Of a DNA stretch of 64,000 nucleotides, positions 33,375 to 41,701 are shown one piece after another (the first letter of the stretch is position 1; each line of letters begins with the position of its first letter). The notes below the pieces were generated by a model. The model was not told the origin of the DNA and did no database searches. It worked only from the letters and a program-made list of their open reading frames with translations. Source of the stretch: Rhodobacteraceae bacterium UBA6213 (GTDB taxonomy: Bacteria > Pseudomonadota > Alphaproteobacteria > Rhodobacterales > Rhodobacteraceae); NCBI GenBank assembly GCA_002421605.1, contig DISJ01000018.1, positions 78,832 through 142,831 on the forward strand, written 5' to 3'. Both the position numbers and the translations under genes were made by a program.

Positions 33375-36300
33375 TCAGGCCTCAAACTCTATCAACAGGT
33401 CTTTGGCGTCGATCTGCTGGCCGGGCGTTACAAGCAAGCGCAGCACCACCGCGTCGCGGTCGGCGTGGATGCCGGTTTCCATCTTCATCGCCTCGATTGT
33501 CATCAAAAGGTCACCCGATTTCACCCGCTGCCCGGCCTGCACAGCAACCGTGGCCACCACGCCCGGCATCGGCGCGCCGATCTGCGCGGGGTTGCCGTCA
33601 TCGGCCTTGGGCCGTGCGGCGGTGGCCGCCTTGATGGTGCGGTTTGGCACCCGGATCACGCGCGGCTGGCCGTTGAGTTCAAAGAACACCTTTGCCTCGC
33701 CTTCTTCGTTGGTTTCGCCCAGTGCTTGCAAGCGAATCTCAAGCGTCTTGCCGGGGTCGATTTCGGCTGAAACCTCGTCACCGGGCTGCATACCGTAGAA
33801 GAATGTCGGCGTCGGCAGGCTGCGCACCGGGCCGTAAAGGCGGTGCCGCCCCATGTAATCAAGAAATACCTTGGGATACATGAGATACCCGGCAAGGTCT
33901 TCATCATCGACCACAAAACCGGCAAGCTCGGCCGAAACCTTGGCCCGCACCGCCTCAATGTCAACCGGCGCCAAGCCTTTGCCCGGGCGTTGGGTCGAGG
34001 GCGTTTCGCCCTTGAGCACCTTGGCCGAGATGCCCGCAGGCCAGCCTCCGGGCGGCTGCCCGAGGTTGCCGCGCAGCATGTCAGCCACCGAATCTGGGAA
34101 GGCCACCTCAATGGCGGGGTCTTCAACCTCAGCGCGTGTGAGGTTTTGCGACACCATCATCAACGCCATGTCACCCACCACTTTCGATGAGGGCGTGACT
34201 TTGACGATATCGCCAAACATCGCGTTGGCATCGGCATAGGCCTGCGCCACCTCGTGCCAGCGTTCTTCTAACCCCAAGCTGCGCGCTTGTGCCTTGAGGT
34301 TGGTGAACTGGCCCCCCGGCATCTCGTGCAGATACACTTCAGAGGCGGGGGCGGGCAGGCCGCTTTCAAAGGCCGCATACTGCCCGCGCACCGCTTCCCA
34401 ATAGTTCGACATGGCGCGGATTGCGCCGATGTTTAGCCCGGTGTCGCGCTCGGTATGGCCAAGAGCTTCGACAATTGATCCAAGGCAGGGTTGCGAGGTG
34501 CCGCCCGAAAACGCATCCATCGCCGCATCAATCACATCGACCCCGGCATCCGCCGCTGCCAGCACTGTGGCCGCCGAAATGCCTGAGGTATCGTGCGTGT
34601 GAAAATGGATGGGCAGCCCCACCTCGTCTTTCAACGCCGCGATCAGCACACGAGCAGACGCGGGCTTCAGCAGCCCGGCCATGTCCTTCAATCCCAGCAC
34701 ATGTGCGCCCGCTGCACGCAATTCCTTGCCCATTGCGACGTAATAGCCGAGGTCGTATTTTGCGCGCTCGGGGTTGAGGATGTCGCCCGTGTAACAGATC
34801 GTGCCTTCGCAAAGCTTGCCCGTTTCAAGCACCGCATCCATCGCGACGCGCATGTTCTCAACCCAATTGAGGCTGTCAAACACCCGGAACACATCGATAC
34901 CCGTCGCTGCCGCTTGCGTTACGAAAAAGCGCACGACGTTGTCGGGGTAGTTTGTGTAGCCAACGCCGTTGGCGCCGCGCAGCAGCATCTGGGTCATCAC
35001 ATTGGGCAGGTGGGCACGGATGTCGCGCAGCCGCTGCCACGGACATTCCTGCAAAAAGCGGTAGGCGACATCGAAGGTGGCGCCGCCCCAACATTCGACC
35101 GAGAAAAGCTCGGGCAGGGTGGCGGCATAAGCGGGTGCCGCGCGCACCATATCGATCGATCGCATCCGCGTTGCGAGCAGGCTCTGGTGCCCGTCGCGCA
35201 TGGTTGTGTCAGTCACCAACACCCGTTTCTGCGCGGCCATCCAGTCTGCCACCGCTTGCGGGCCTTTTTCGTCAAGCAGCTGGCGGGTGCCGGGGGCAGG
35301 GTGTGCGTCGCTTTCGGGCGGCCGGGGCACGCGGGCCTGTGCTGGAGGTAGTGGGCGGCCCGCACTTTCGGGGTGCCCGTTGATCGAGATGTCGGCGATG
35401 TAGGTGAGGATCTTGGTGGCACGGTCCAGCCGCTTTTTGAAATCGAAAAGCGCAGGCGTCGTGTCGATGAATTTGGTGGTGTAGGTATTGTTCAGAAACA
35501 CCGGGTTTTTCAAAAGGTTGATGACAAACTCGATGTTCGTTGAAACACCCCGCACGCGAAACTCGCGCAGCGCCCTATCCATACGGGCAATCGCTTGTTC
35601 GGGTGTTTGCGCCCAGGCGGTTACCTTGACCAGCAGGCTGTCGTAATGGCGCGTGATGACGCCGCCTGCATAGGCGGTGCCACCGTCAAGCCGGATACCC
35701 ATACCGGTGGCCGAGCGGAAGGCGGTGATGCGCCCATAATCGGGGATAAAGTTGTTTTGCGGGTCTTCGGTCGTGACACGGCATTGCAGCGCATGGCCTG
35801 AAAGGCGCACTTCGGCTTGGTTTGAAACCCCCGTCGCCTCGGCCAGCGTGGCACCTTCAGCGATGCGAATCTGCGCCTGCACGATGTCGATGCCGGTGAC
35901 CTCTTCGGTCACGGTATGTTCGACCTGCACGCGCGGGTTTACCTCGATAAAGTAAAACCGCCCGTCGTCCATATCCATCAAGAACTCGACCGTGCCTGCG
36001 TTGCGGTATCCCACAGCGCGGCCGATCTTGAGCGCGAGCCCACAAACTTCGTCGCGCTCGGCCTCGCTTAGGTAGGGGGCAGGGGCGCGCTCGACCACCT
36101 TCTGGTTGCGCCGCTGCACGGTGCAGTCGCGCTCGTAAAGGTGATAGAGCCCGCCGTGCGCATCGCCCAAAAGCTGCACTTCAACGTGGCGCGCGCGCTG
36201 GATCATCTTTTCCAGATAGCCCTCGCCGTTGCCAAAGGCAGACTCGGCCTCGCGCCGCCCCTCGCGGATTTTTTCGACCAGCTCTAGCGGCGAAAGGATC

Positions 36301-36812
36301 GCGCGCATACCGCGCCCGCCACCGCCCCAGCTGGCCTTCAGCATCAACGGATACCCAAGCGCTTCGGCGGCATCGCGTGCAGCGGCCATATCTTCGCTCA
36401 ACAGCTCTGACGCAGGCACCACCGGCACGCCCGCCTTCATCGCCACCCGCCGCGCGCTGGCCTTGTCGCCCAAGGCGCGCATAGTGTCGGCGGTGGGGCC
36501 AATGAAGGCAATTCCGGCCGCCACACAGGCATCGACGAAATCGGGGTTTTCCGACAACAGCCCATAGCCGGGGTGAATCGCATCGGCGCCGCATTCGCTG
36601 GCCACGCGGATGATCTCGGGAATACTCAGATAGGCCGCCACCGGCCCCAGCCCCTCACCTATCCGGTAGGCTTCGTCGGCCTTGAAGCGATGCAGGCTGA
36701 GCTTGTCCTGCTCGGCATAGACCGCGACGGTCTTTTTACCCAGTTCGGTCGCCGCGCGCATGACGCGAATGGCAATCTCACCACGGTTGGCGATCAGGAT
36801 TTTTCGAAACAT
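33375..36812 (-). CDS. pyc: Pyruvate carboxylase
   Basis: 1145 residues from ATG 36812, after GGGGGAG; the frame runs 20 codons further up without a site. Biotin-dependent conversion of pyruvate to oxaloacetate. In order: biotin carboxylase with ATP-grasp (about 1-450; MFRKILIANRGEIA, KASWGGGGRGM, EVNPRVQVEHTVTE), carboxyltransferase (about 530-800; DTTMRDGHQSLLATRMR, the metal-binding HFHTHDTSG), an allosteric/tetramer region, and the biotinyl domain with the acceptor lysine in EAMKMETG (about Lys1110). Complete. It supplies anaplerotic oxaloacetate; trkH diverges from it. Confidence 0.98.
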   Translation of the reverse strand: MFRKILIANRGEIAIRVMRAATELGKKTVAVYAEQDKLSLHRFKADEAYRIGEGLGPVAAYLSIPEIIRVASECGADAIHPGYGLLSENPDFVDACVAAGIAFIGPTADTMRALGDKASARRVAMKAGVPVVPASELLSEDMAAARDAAEALGYPLMLKASWGGGGRGMRAILSPLELVEKIREGRREAESAFGNGEGYLEKMIQRARHVEVQLLGDAHGGLYHLYERDCTVQRRNQKVVERAPAPYLSEAERDEVCGLALKIGRAVGYRNAGTVEFLMDMDDGRFYFIEVNPRVQVEHTVTEEVTGIDIVQAQIRIAEGATLAEATGVSNQAEVRLSGHALQCRVTTEDPQNNFIPDYGRITAFRSATGMGIRLDGGTAYAGGVITRHYDSLLVKVTAWAQTPEQAIARMDRALREFRVRGVSTNIEFVINLLKNPVFLNNTYTTKFIDTTPALFDFKKRLDRATKILTYIADISINGHPESAGRPLPPAQARVPRPPESDAHPAPGTRQLLDEKGPQAVADWMAAQKRVLVTDTTMRDGHQSLLATRMRSIDMVRAAPAYAATLPELFSVECWGGATFDVAYRFLQECPWQRLRDIRAHLPNVMTQMLLRGANGVGYTNYPDNVVRFFVTQAAATGIDVFRVFDSLNWVENMRVAMDAVLETGKLCEGTICYTGDILNPERAKYDLGYYVAMGKELRAAGAHVLGLKDMAGLLKPASARVLIAALKDEVGLPIHFHTHDTSGISAATVLAAADAGVDVIDAAMDAFSGGTSQPCLGSIVEALGHTERDTGLNIGAIRAMSNYWEAVRGQYAAFESGLPAPASEVYLHEMPGGQFTNLKAQARSLGLEERWHEVAQAYADANAMFGDIVKVTPSSKVVGDMALMMVSQNLTRAEVEDPAIEVAFPDSVADMLRGNLGQPPGGWPAGISAKVLKGETPSTQRPGKGLAPVDIEAVRAKVSAELAGFVVDDEDLAGYLMYPKVFLDYMGRHRLYGPVRSLPTPTFFYGMQPGDEVSAEIDPGKTLEIRLQALGETNEEGEAKVFFELNGQPRVIRVPNRTIKAATAARPKADDGNPAQIGAPMPGVVATVAVQAGQRVKSGDLLMTIEAMKMETGIHADRDAVVLRLLVTPGQQIDAKDLLIEFEA

Positions 36813-36960
36813 CGGCTCCCCCTGCGGCAAAATGCAGCGCTGGAAGGTTAGCCATGCTGCGCTGCGGCGCAAGTCGATTCGCGTGGCTTGCGCCCCGGTC
36901 TGTCAATTCGGCTACGGTGCGATGCTTGACAGGCGAACCCGGCAGCGCCAAGCAAGTGCC

Positions 36961-38409
36961 ATGATCGATTTGCGCCCCGTTTCACATATCATCGGCCTGC
37001 TTGTGGTTGTGCTGGGGCTGCTTATGCTGCTGCCGATGGCGCTTGACTGGCAGCGCGGTGACGCCAACTGGCGCGCGTTTCTTGAATCGTCGATCATCAC
37101 GACCAGCGCCGGTGCGCTGATCGCGATGAGCACGCGCAGCGACATTTCACGTGGCCTTGCTCTGCGCGACAGCTTTTTGCTCACCTCAGGGGCGTGGCTG
37201 GTGCTGCCCGCGTTCGGAACCTTGCCGCTGTTGATCGGTGCGCCTGATATTTCGTTTACCGACGGCTATTTCGAGGCGATGTCGGGCATGACCACCACCG
37301 GCACAACCGCAATCCCCGCGCTGGATTTGCTTCCTTGGGGGGCCAACCTCTGGCGCGCTATGTTGCAATGGTTGGGAGGTTTGGGGATCATCATCGTCGC
37401 GCTGATCTTTTTGCCGGTCATGAAGGTCGGGGGGATGCAGTTTTTCCGTTCGGAAGGCTTTGATACGCTGGGCAAGATTTTGCCGCGCGCAATCGACATT
37501 TCCAACGCGATGCTACGCATTTACGTCGGGCTGACGGTGCTGTGCGCGGTTGTCTATGTGACCGCGGGCATGACCCCCTTTGACGCCATCCTGCATTCTT
37601 TGACGACGATAAGCACCGGCGGTTTTTCGAACTATGATGCCAGTTTTGGTGTTTACAAAGGTGCACCCGAGGTGGCCGCGACGGTGTTCATGATCCTTGC
37701 GTCGCTGCCCTTCATCCGGTTTGTGCAACTAACACAGGGCCAGGTCAGGCCGATCTGGCAGGACGTGCAAGTTCGCGCCTATCTGCGCTGGACGGCCTAT
37801 GCGATTGCTGTGATCGTGATTTACCGCATGGCCCGGCACGAGGCCGCATTCTGGCCAACGCTGCGCGAAGTTTCCTTCAACGTCGTCACGATCTTTTCGG
37901 GCACCGGCTATCTTTCCGAAGATGTGACCAAGTGGGGGCATCTGGCCTTTGTGCTGCTTTTGGTGGTCGGACTGATCGGCGGTTGCACCTCGTCCACGGC
38001 CTGCTCGGTCAAGGTTTTTCGCTACTTGATCTTGTTTGAGGCCATCAAGACCCAGATCAAGCGTCTGCACAGCCCGCACCGGATATTGGCGGTGCATTAC
38101 GGCGGGCGCCCTGTGGAGGCCGACGTGGTCAACTCGGTAATTGCCTTCTTCTCACTGTTCATTCTCAGCTATGGGTTGCTGATCGTTGCCTTGTCGCTGA
38201 CGGGTCTGAGCGCCGAAACGGCGATGACTGCGGCCTGGACCGCAATCGCCAATGTCGGACCGGCATGGGGGCAAGGCATTTCGCCTAGCGGCGCGATTGA
38301 TCAGTTTCCGACCGCGGCCAAATGGCTGATGATTTTCGGTATGTATGTGGGCCGGTTGGAACTCTTGTCGGTCTATGTGCTTTTGCTGCCGCGCTTCTGG
38401 CGCGCCTGA
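36961..38409 (+). CDS. trkH: TrkH family potassium uptake protein
   Basis: 482 residues from ATG 36961 (MIDLRPVSHIIG), the conserved start of the family; an earlier in-frame ATG (36922) would add 13 residues. Ten or so hydrophobic segments and four P-loops with selectivity glycines, e.g. SGMTTTGTTAI (about 104-114), TTISTGGFSN, FSGTGYLS and IANVGPAWG. TrkH is the channel part of the Trk system and needs a TrkA gating protein, which is not in this window. Confidence 0.95.
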   Translation: MIDLRPVSHIIGLLVVVLGLLMLLPMALDWQRGDANWRAFLESSIITTSAGALIAMSTRSDISRGLALRDSFLLTSGAWLVLPAFGTLPLLIGAPDISFTDGYFEAMSGMTTTGTTAIPALDLLPWGANLWRAMLQWLGGLGIIIVALIFLPVMKVGGMQFFRSEGFDTLGKILPRAIDISNAMLRIYVGLTVLCAVVYVTAGMTPFDAILHSLTTISTGGFSNYDASFGVYKGAPEVAATVFMILASLPFIRFVQLTQGQVRPIWQDVQVRAYLRWTAYAIAVIVIYRMARHEAAFWPTLREVSFNVVTIFSGTGYLSEDVTKWGHLAFVLLLVVGLIGGCTSSTACSVKVFRYLILFEAIKTQIKRLHSPHRILAVHYGGRPVEADVVNSVIAFFSLFILSYGLLIVALSLTGLSAETAMTAAWTAIANVGPAWGQGISPSGAIDQFPTAAKWLMIFGMYVGRLELLSVYVLLLPRFWRA

Positions 38410-38414
38410 AGGTA

Positions 38415-38438
38415 AGGCGCGCCCTGGTTCGCGCGCCT
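38415..38438. terminator. Hairpin between trkH and the converging protease-like gene
   Basis: AGGCGCGC-N8-GCGCGCCT, an 8-bp perfect stem whose right arm overlaps the stop codon of the minus-strand gene. Confidence 0.6.
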
Positions 38439-40137
38439 AGTTCCAGCACGAAACCTGCACCGCCAACCCGCGCGCCATCCGAGCAAGGTCTTCCGGTGCC
38501 ATTGCCGTGCCCCCCATGCTCGCTACCGGGGCAAAGCCTTGTGCGGCCAGAATCGGCGCCAATGCCGCAGCTTGGCGTGCCAGTGCGATGTCGTCGGGCA
38601 GCAGTTGCTGGCCGTCGCTCATGGTGGGCAAAAGCACGCCCAACACCGCCCCGCTGGGGTCAAGCACCGGCCCGCCTGCGTCGCCCGGCAGCGCGGAAAG
38701 GCGCAAGCGCGCCAGATCAGTCTCGCCCGCCAGCCCGTTCATCGCCGCCAGCCGCCCGAAGGTCAGCACCGGTGCCGAAATCGCATCGGCATAGGGAAAG
38801 CCTGCGACCGCCACTTCGGTTTCAAGCCGGGTCGAGGCCGTGGCAAAACTTGCCACCGCCTGGGGAGCCAGTGCCACACGCGGCGTCAGCACCGCAACCC
38901 CAAGGGCTGCATCGACAAACGCTACATCGAACACCGCGCCGTCGACCGTCACGCGCCCGCAGCTTGCCGCCGCGTCGGCGGTGGTCAGCACCGCCCCCGT
39001 CGCCGTGAGGTAAAAGCCCGAGCGCGAAAGCGTCGGTGTGCGCACGTTCAACCCTGTCGTGAGGTCGGCGGTGGAAACCGCTAGCGGCTCGCCCAAGGTC
39101 GTGTCCATCGCGCTGTTGCCCAGTGGGGCAAAGCTGTCCTGCATCGCCTTGAGCACGCGCGCCATGCTGGCAGCGTCGCTTGCGGGCCAAACCAGCGTGA
39201 AGCCCTTTATCAGGCCGTTGCGCAGCGAAACCTCTGTGTGCGAAAGGATATGGTCGTTTTGCCCCGTCAGCGTAAAGCGGCTTGCGTTACGCTCGCGCGC
39301 GCCTTCGAGCGGCACGATCTCGAAGCTTTGCATAACGTCGTAAAGCGAGAAAAGCGTTGTCTGATCGCCCGCCTGCGATATCAGCAACACCTGCACACCC
39401 GATCCGTCGCGCGCGCTGTAAACCGCAAAAGGCGGCTCGTAACGCTCGAACTTCACCATCGCGGTTGGCATCATGACCGAAATTGCAGCCTCGTCGTCGC
39501 GCACTTCGGCCAGGCCAAGTGCTGCGCGCTCGCCCTCGGTGCGCGCCAAAAGATCGGCGCGCTGTGCCGAGGTCAGAATACCGGTCTGCTCGGCGCCGAT
39601 TGCGGCCTGCCACGCGGCCATCGAGCCACGGGTGCCGGGGCCAAATGCGCCGTCAATGCCCGAGGAATAATAGCCCTGCCATTGCAGCGCCTCTTGCAAC
39701 GCCATCCGCTCGCCCGCGCTCAGTTGGCTTTCAGAAGCCCTAGCTTCGACAGCATTTTCGCTAGGCTGGCCGGGATTGATCGGGGCGATAGCAAGGAGAG
39801 ATGCGCCTCCAGCGCTGGCAGGCCAGAACTTGCTGCGAAAGCGCGCTTCATCGGCCACAAAGGCGTCGGCGGGAATCATGCCTTCGCCGCGCAGCAGTTC
39901 GGCCTGCGCCACAGCTTCTGGTTGGCTGAACGGCCCAAGCGCCACGGCATACCAGCCGGAACCGAGTACAAAGCCCCCGACGTTGGGAAAAGTGGTGGCC
40001 CAGGCCGATGCCCGCGCCTCGGCTTCTGCCTGCGTGGGCTTGGCCTCAATCTGCACCCAACTGGGTTCGGCCCGCGCCGCGCCCGCAATACCTGCCACAA
40101 AAACCGCCAGCGCCAGCACCCAATGCCGTAAATACAT
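38437..40137 (-). CDS. SPOR-like/peptidoglycan-binding/degenerate trypsin-like protein
   Basis: 566 residues. Signal peptide about 1-22 (GAARAE). A SPOR-like domain (about 25-105; WVQIEAKPTQAEAEA ... WYAVALGPF), a PG-binding-1 domain (about 140-190; LQEALQWQGYYSSGIDGAFG), a middle region, then a chymotrypsin-fold domain (about 360-560). The catalytic residues appear lost: the serine motif reads GDAGGP instead of GDSGGP, and the expected TxxH segment reads LTTADAAASC with no His. It is therefore probably a non-catalytic periplasmic cell-wall-binding protein. It lies between trkH and glyQ without operon partners. Confidence 0.82.
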   Translation of the reverse strand: MYLRHWVLALAVFVAGIAGAARAEPSWVQIEAKPTQAEAEARASAWATTFPNVGGFVLGSGWYAVALGPFSQPEAVAQAELLRGEGMIPADAFVADEARFRSKFWPASAGGASLLAIAPINPGQPSENAVEARASESQLSAGERMALQEALQWQGYYSSGIDGAFGPGTRGSMAAWQAAIGAEQTGILTSAQRADLLARTEGERAALGLAEVRDDEAAISVMMPTAMVKFERYEPPFAVYSARDGSGVQVLLISQAGDQTTLFSLYDVMQSFEIVPLEGARERNASRFTLTGQNDHILSHTEVSLRNGLIKGFTLVWPASDAASMARVLKAMQDSFAPLGNSAMDTTLGEPLAVSTADLTTGLNVRTPTLSRSGFYLTATGAVLTTADAAASCGRVTVDGAVFDVAFVDAALGVAVLTPRVALAPQAVASFATASTRLETEVAVAGFPYADAISAPVLTFGRLAAMNGLAGETDLARLRLSALPGDAGGPVLDPSGAVLGVLLPTMSDGQQLLPDDIALARQAAALAPILAAQGFAPVASMGGTAMAPEDLARMARGLAVQVSCWN

Positions 40138-40306
40138 CCGTCTTCAACCCCTGATCGCTTTGCGCCACCCCTAGCGCATTTGGCCAAATTAGCAGGAAGT
40201 ACGGCGGCGTCATCCTCAAAATCCTGCACCTTGCGAGCGCTTGCGATTGACCCTTGCGCAGGCTCTGCATAAGGAAGGGGCGCTTTTGCCCCGCGAGGTT
40301 CCCCCA

Positions 40307-41227
40307 ATGCCGCAGACCACGCCGCGCTCGTTTCAGGAAATTATCCTCAGGCTCATGACTTATTGGGCCTCGAAGGGCTGCGCCATTTTGCAGCCCTATG
40401 ACATGGAGGTGGGGGCGGGCACGTTTCACCCCGCGACCACGCTGCGCGCGCTTGGCACTCGCCCTTGGGCGGCCGCCTATGTGCAGCCCTCGCGCCGCCC
40501 GACCGATGGGCGTTATGGTGAAAACCCCAACCGCCTGCAGCACTATTACCAGTATCAAGTGCTGATCAAGCCGTCGCCGCCCGATCTGCAGGCGCTTTAC
40601 CTTGGCAGCCTTGCGGCGATTGGCGTCGACCTCGCGCTGCATGACGTGCGCTTTGTCGAGGACGATTGGGAAAGCCCGACCTTGGGTGCATGGGGACTTG
40701 GGTGGGAGGTCTGGTGCGACGGTATGGAGGTCAGCCAGTTCACCTATTTCCAACAGGTTGGCGGGCATGACTGTCACCCCGTCGCGGGCGAGCTGACCTA
40801 TGGGTTGGAGCGGCTGGCGATGTATGTGCTGGGTATCGATCATGTGATGGACATGCCCTTCAACGACCCCGATGCCCCGATCGCGCTGAAGTACCGCGAT
40901 GTTTTCAAGCAAACAGAACAGGAATATTCGCGCTGGAACTTTGATCAGGCCGATACCGCGATGCTTTTGCAGCATTTCGAGGATGCCGAGGCGGAATGCG
41001 CGCGCATCCTTGCCGCCCCCGCCGAAGATAGCGCAGGGCGCCGCATCATCATGGCGCATCCCGCCTATGACCAATGCATCAAGGCCAGCCACCTCTTTAA
41101 CCTTCTGGACGCGCGCGGCGTGATTTCGGTGACAGAGCGGCAGGCCTATATCGGGCGGGTGCGCACACTGGCAAAAGCTTGCGCCGATGCATTCGTGCAA
41201 ACCGAAGCGGGCGGGGCAGCAGCGTGA
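40307..41227 (+). CDS. glyQ: Glycine--tRNA ligase, alpha subunit
   Basis: 306 residues from ATG 40307 (MPQTTPRSFQEII); 22 codons of upstream frame have no ribosome site, whereas GAGG precedes this ATG. Catalytic alpha chain of the bacterial alpha2beta2 enzyme: motif segments ILQPYDMEVGAGTFHPAT, YVQPSRRPTDGRYGENPNR and FTYFQQVGG are invariant. It overlaps the DUF6446 gene by four bases, in the Rhodobacteraceae arrangement glyQ-DUF6446-glyS. Confidence 0.98.
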   Translation: MPQTTPRSFQEIILRLMTYWASKGCAILQPYDMEVGAGTFHPATTLRALGTRPWAAAYVQPSRRPTDGRYGENPNRLQHYYQYQVLIKPSPPDLQALYLGSLAAIGVDLALHDVRFVEDDWESPTLGAWGLGWEVWCDGMEVSQFTYFQQVGGHDCHPVAGELTYGLERLAMYVLGIDHVMDMPFNDPDAPIALKYRDVFKQTEQEYSRWNFDQADTAMLLQHFEDAEAECARILAAPAEDSAGRRIIMAHPAYDQCIKASHLFNLLDARGVISVTERQAYIGRVRTLAKACADAFVQTEAGGAAA

Positions 41228-41700
41228 ACGGCAAGGCAGTAGGGATCATCTTGGTAGTATCGGCACTTCTGACCGGCGCGGCGGTCTATTACTTTCAGGT
41301 TTACGCCTATTACGACGCGGTGCCTGCTACGGCACCCGGCGCTGAAATTCGCCTGACCTCGGTGGCGACCGGGCAGCCTGAACAAATCATGACGGCCGGG
41401 TTTCAGGGCATTGATGCGAACTCGTCGCCGCTGCGCTATCGGGCCTGTTTCACCACGCCCATCGGCCTTGCCATGGCGACCGAGAGTTTTGAGGTTTACG
41501 AACAGCCCACGCCGCTGATCGGTCCAAGCTGGTTTGATTGCTTTGATGCCGGGCAGATCACCACCGATCTGGAAGCGGGCAGGGCGGTCGCCTTTTTGTC
41601 CGTGTCCAATATCAGCCCCGAAGTTGACCGGGTGGTGGCGCTATACCCAGACGGGCGCGCCTATGCCTGGCACCAGCTGAATGCGAATGCGGAGAAGTGA
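41224..41700 (+). CDS. DUF6446 family protein
   Basis: 158 residues from a GTG overlapping the glyQ stop; the upstream part of the frame belongs to glyQ. One N-terminal membrane anchor (VGIILVVSALLTGAAVYYF), then a periplasmic domain with two cysteines (RACF and DCFDAG) that could pair. DUF6446 lies between glyQ and glyS in Rhodobacteraceae; function unknown. One base separates it from glyS. Confidence 0.9.
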   Translation: MNGKAVGIILVVSALLTGAAVYYFQVYAYYDAVPATAPGAEIRLTSVATGQPEQIMTAGFQGIDANSSPLRYRACFTTPIGLAMATESFEVYEQPTPLIGPSWFDCFDAGQITTDLEAGRAVAFLSVSNISPEVDRVVALYPDGRAYAWHQLNANAEK

Positions 41701-41701
41701 C

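Noticed and set aside
34593..35351. Plus-strand frame of 252 codons inside pyc
   Set aside because: Antisense to the carboxyltransferase domain; no ribosome site or similarity.
39238..40131. Plus-strand frame of 297 codons
   Set aside because: Antisense to the SPOR/trypsin-like gene, with the composition expected of a reverse frame.
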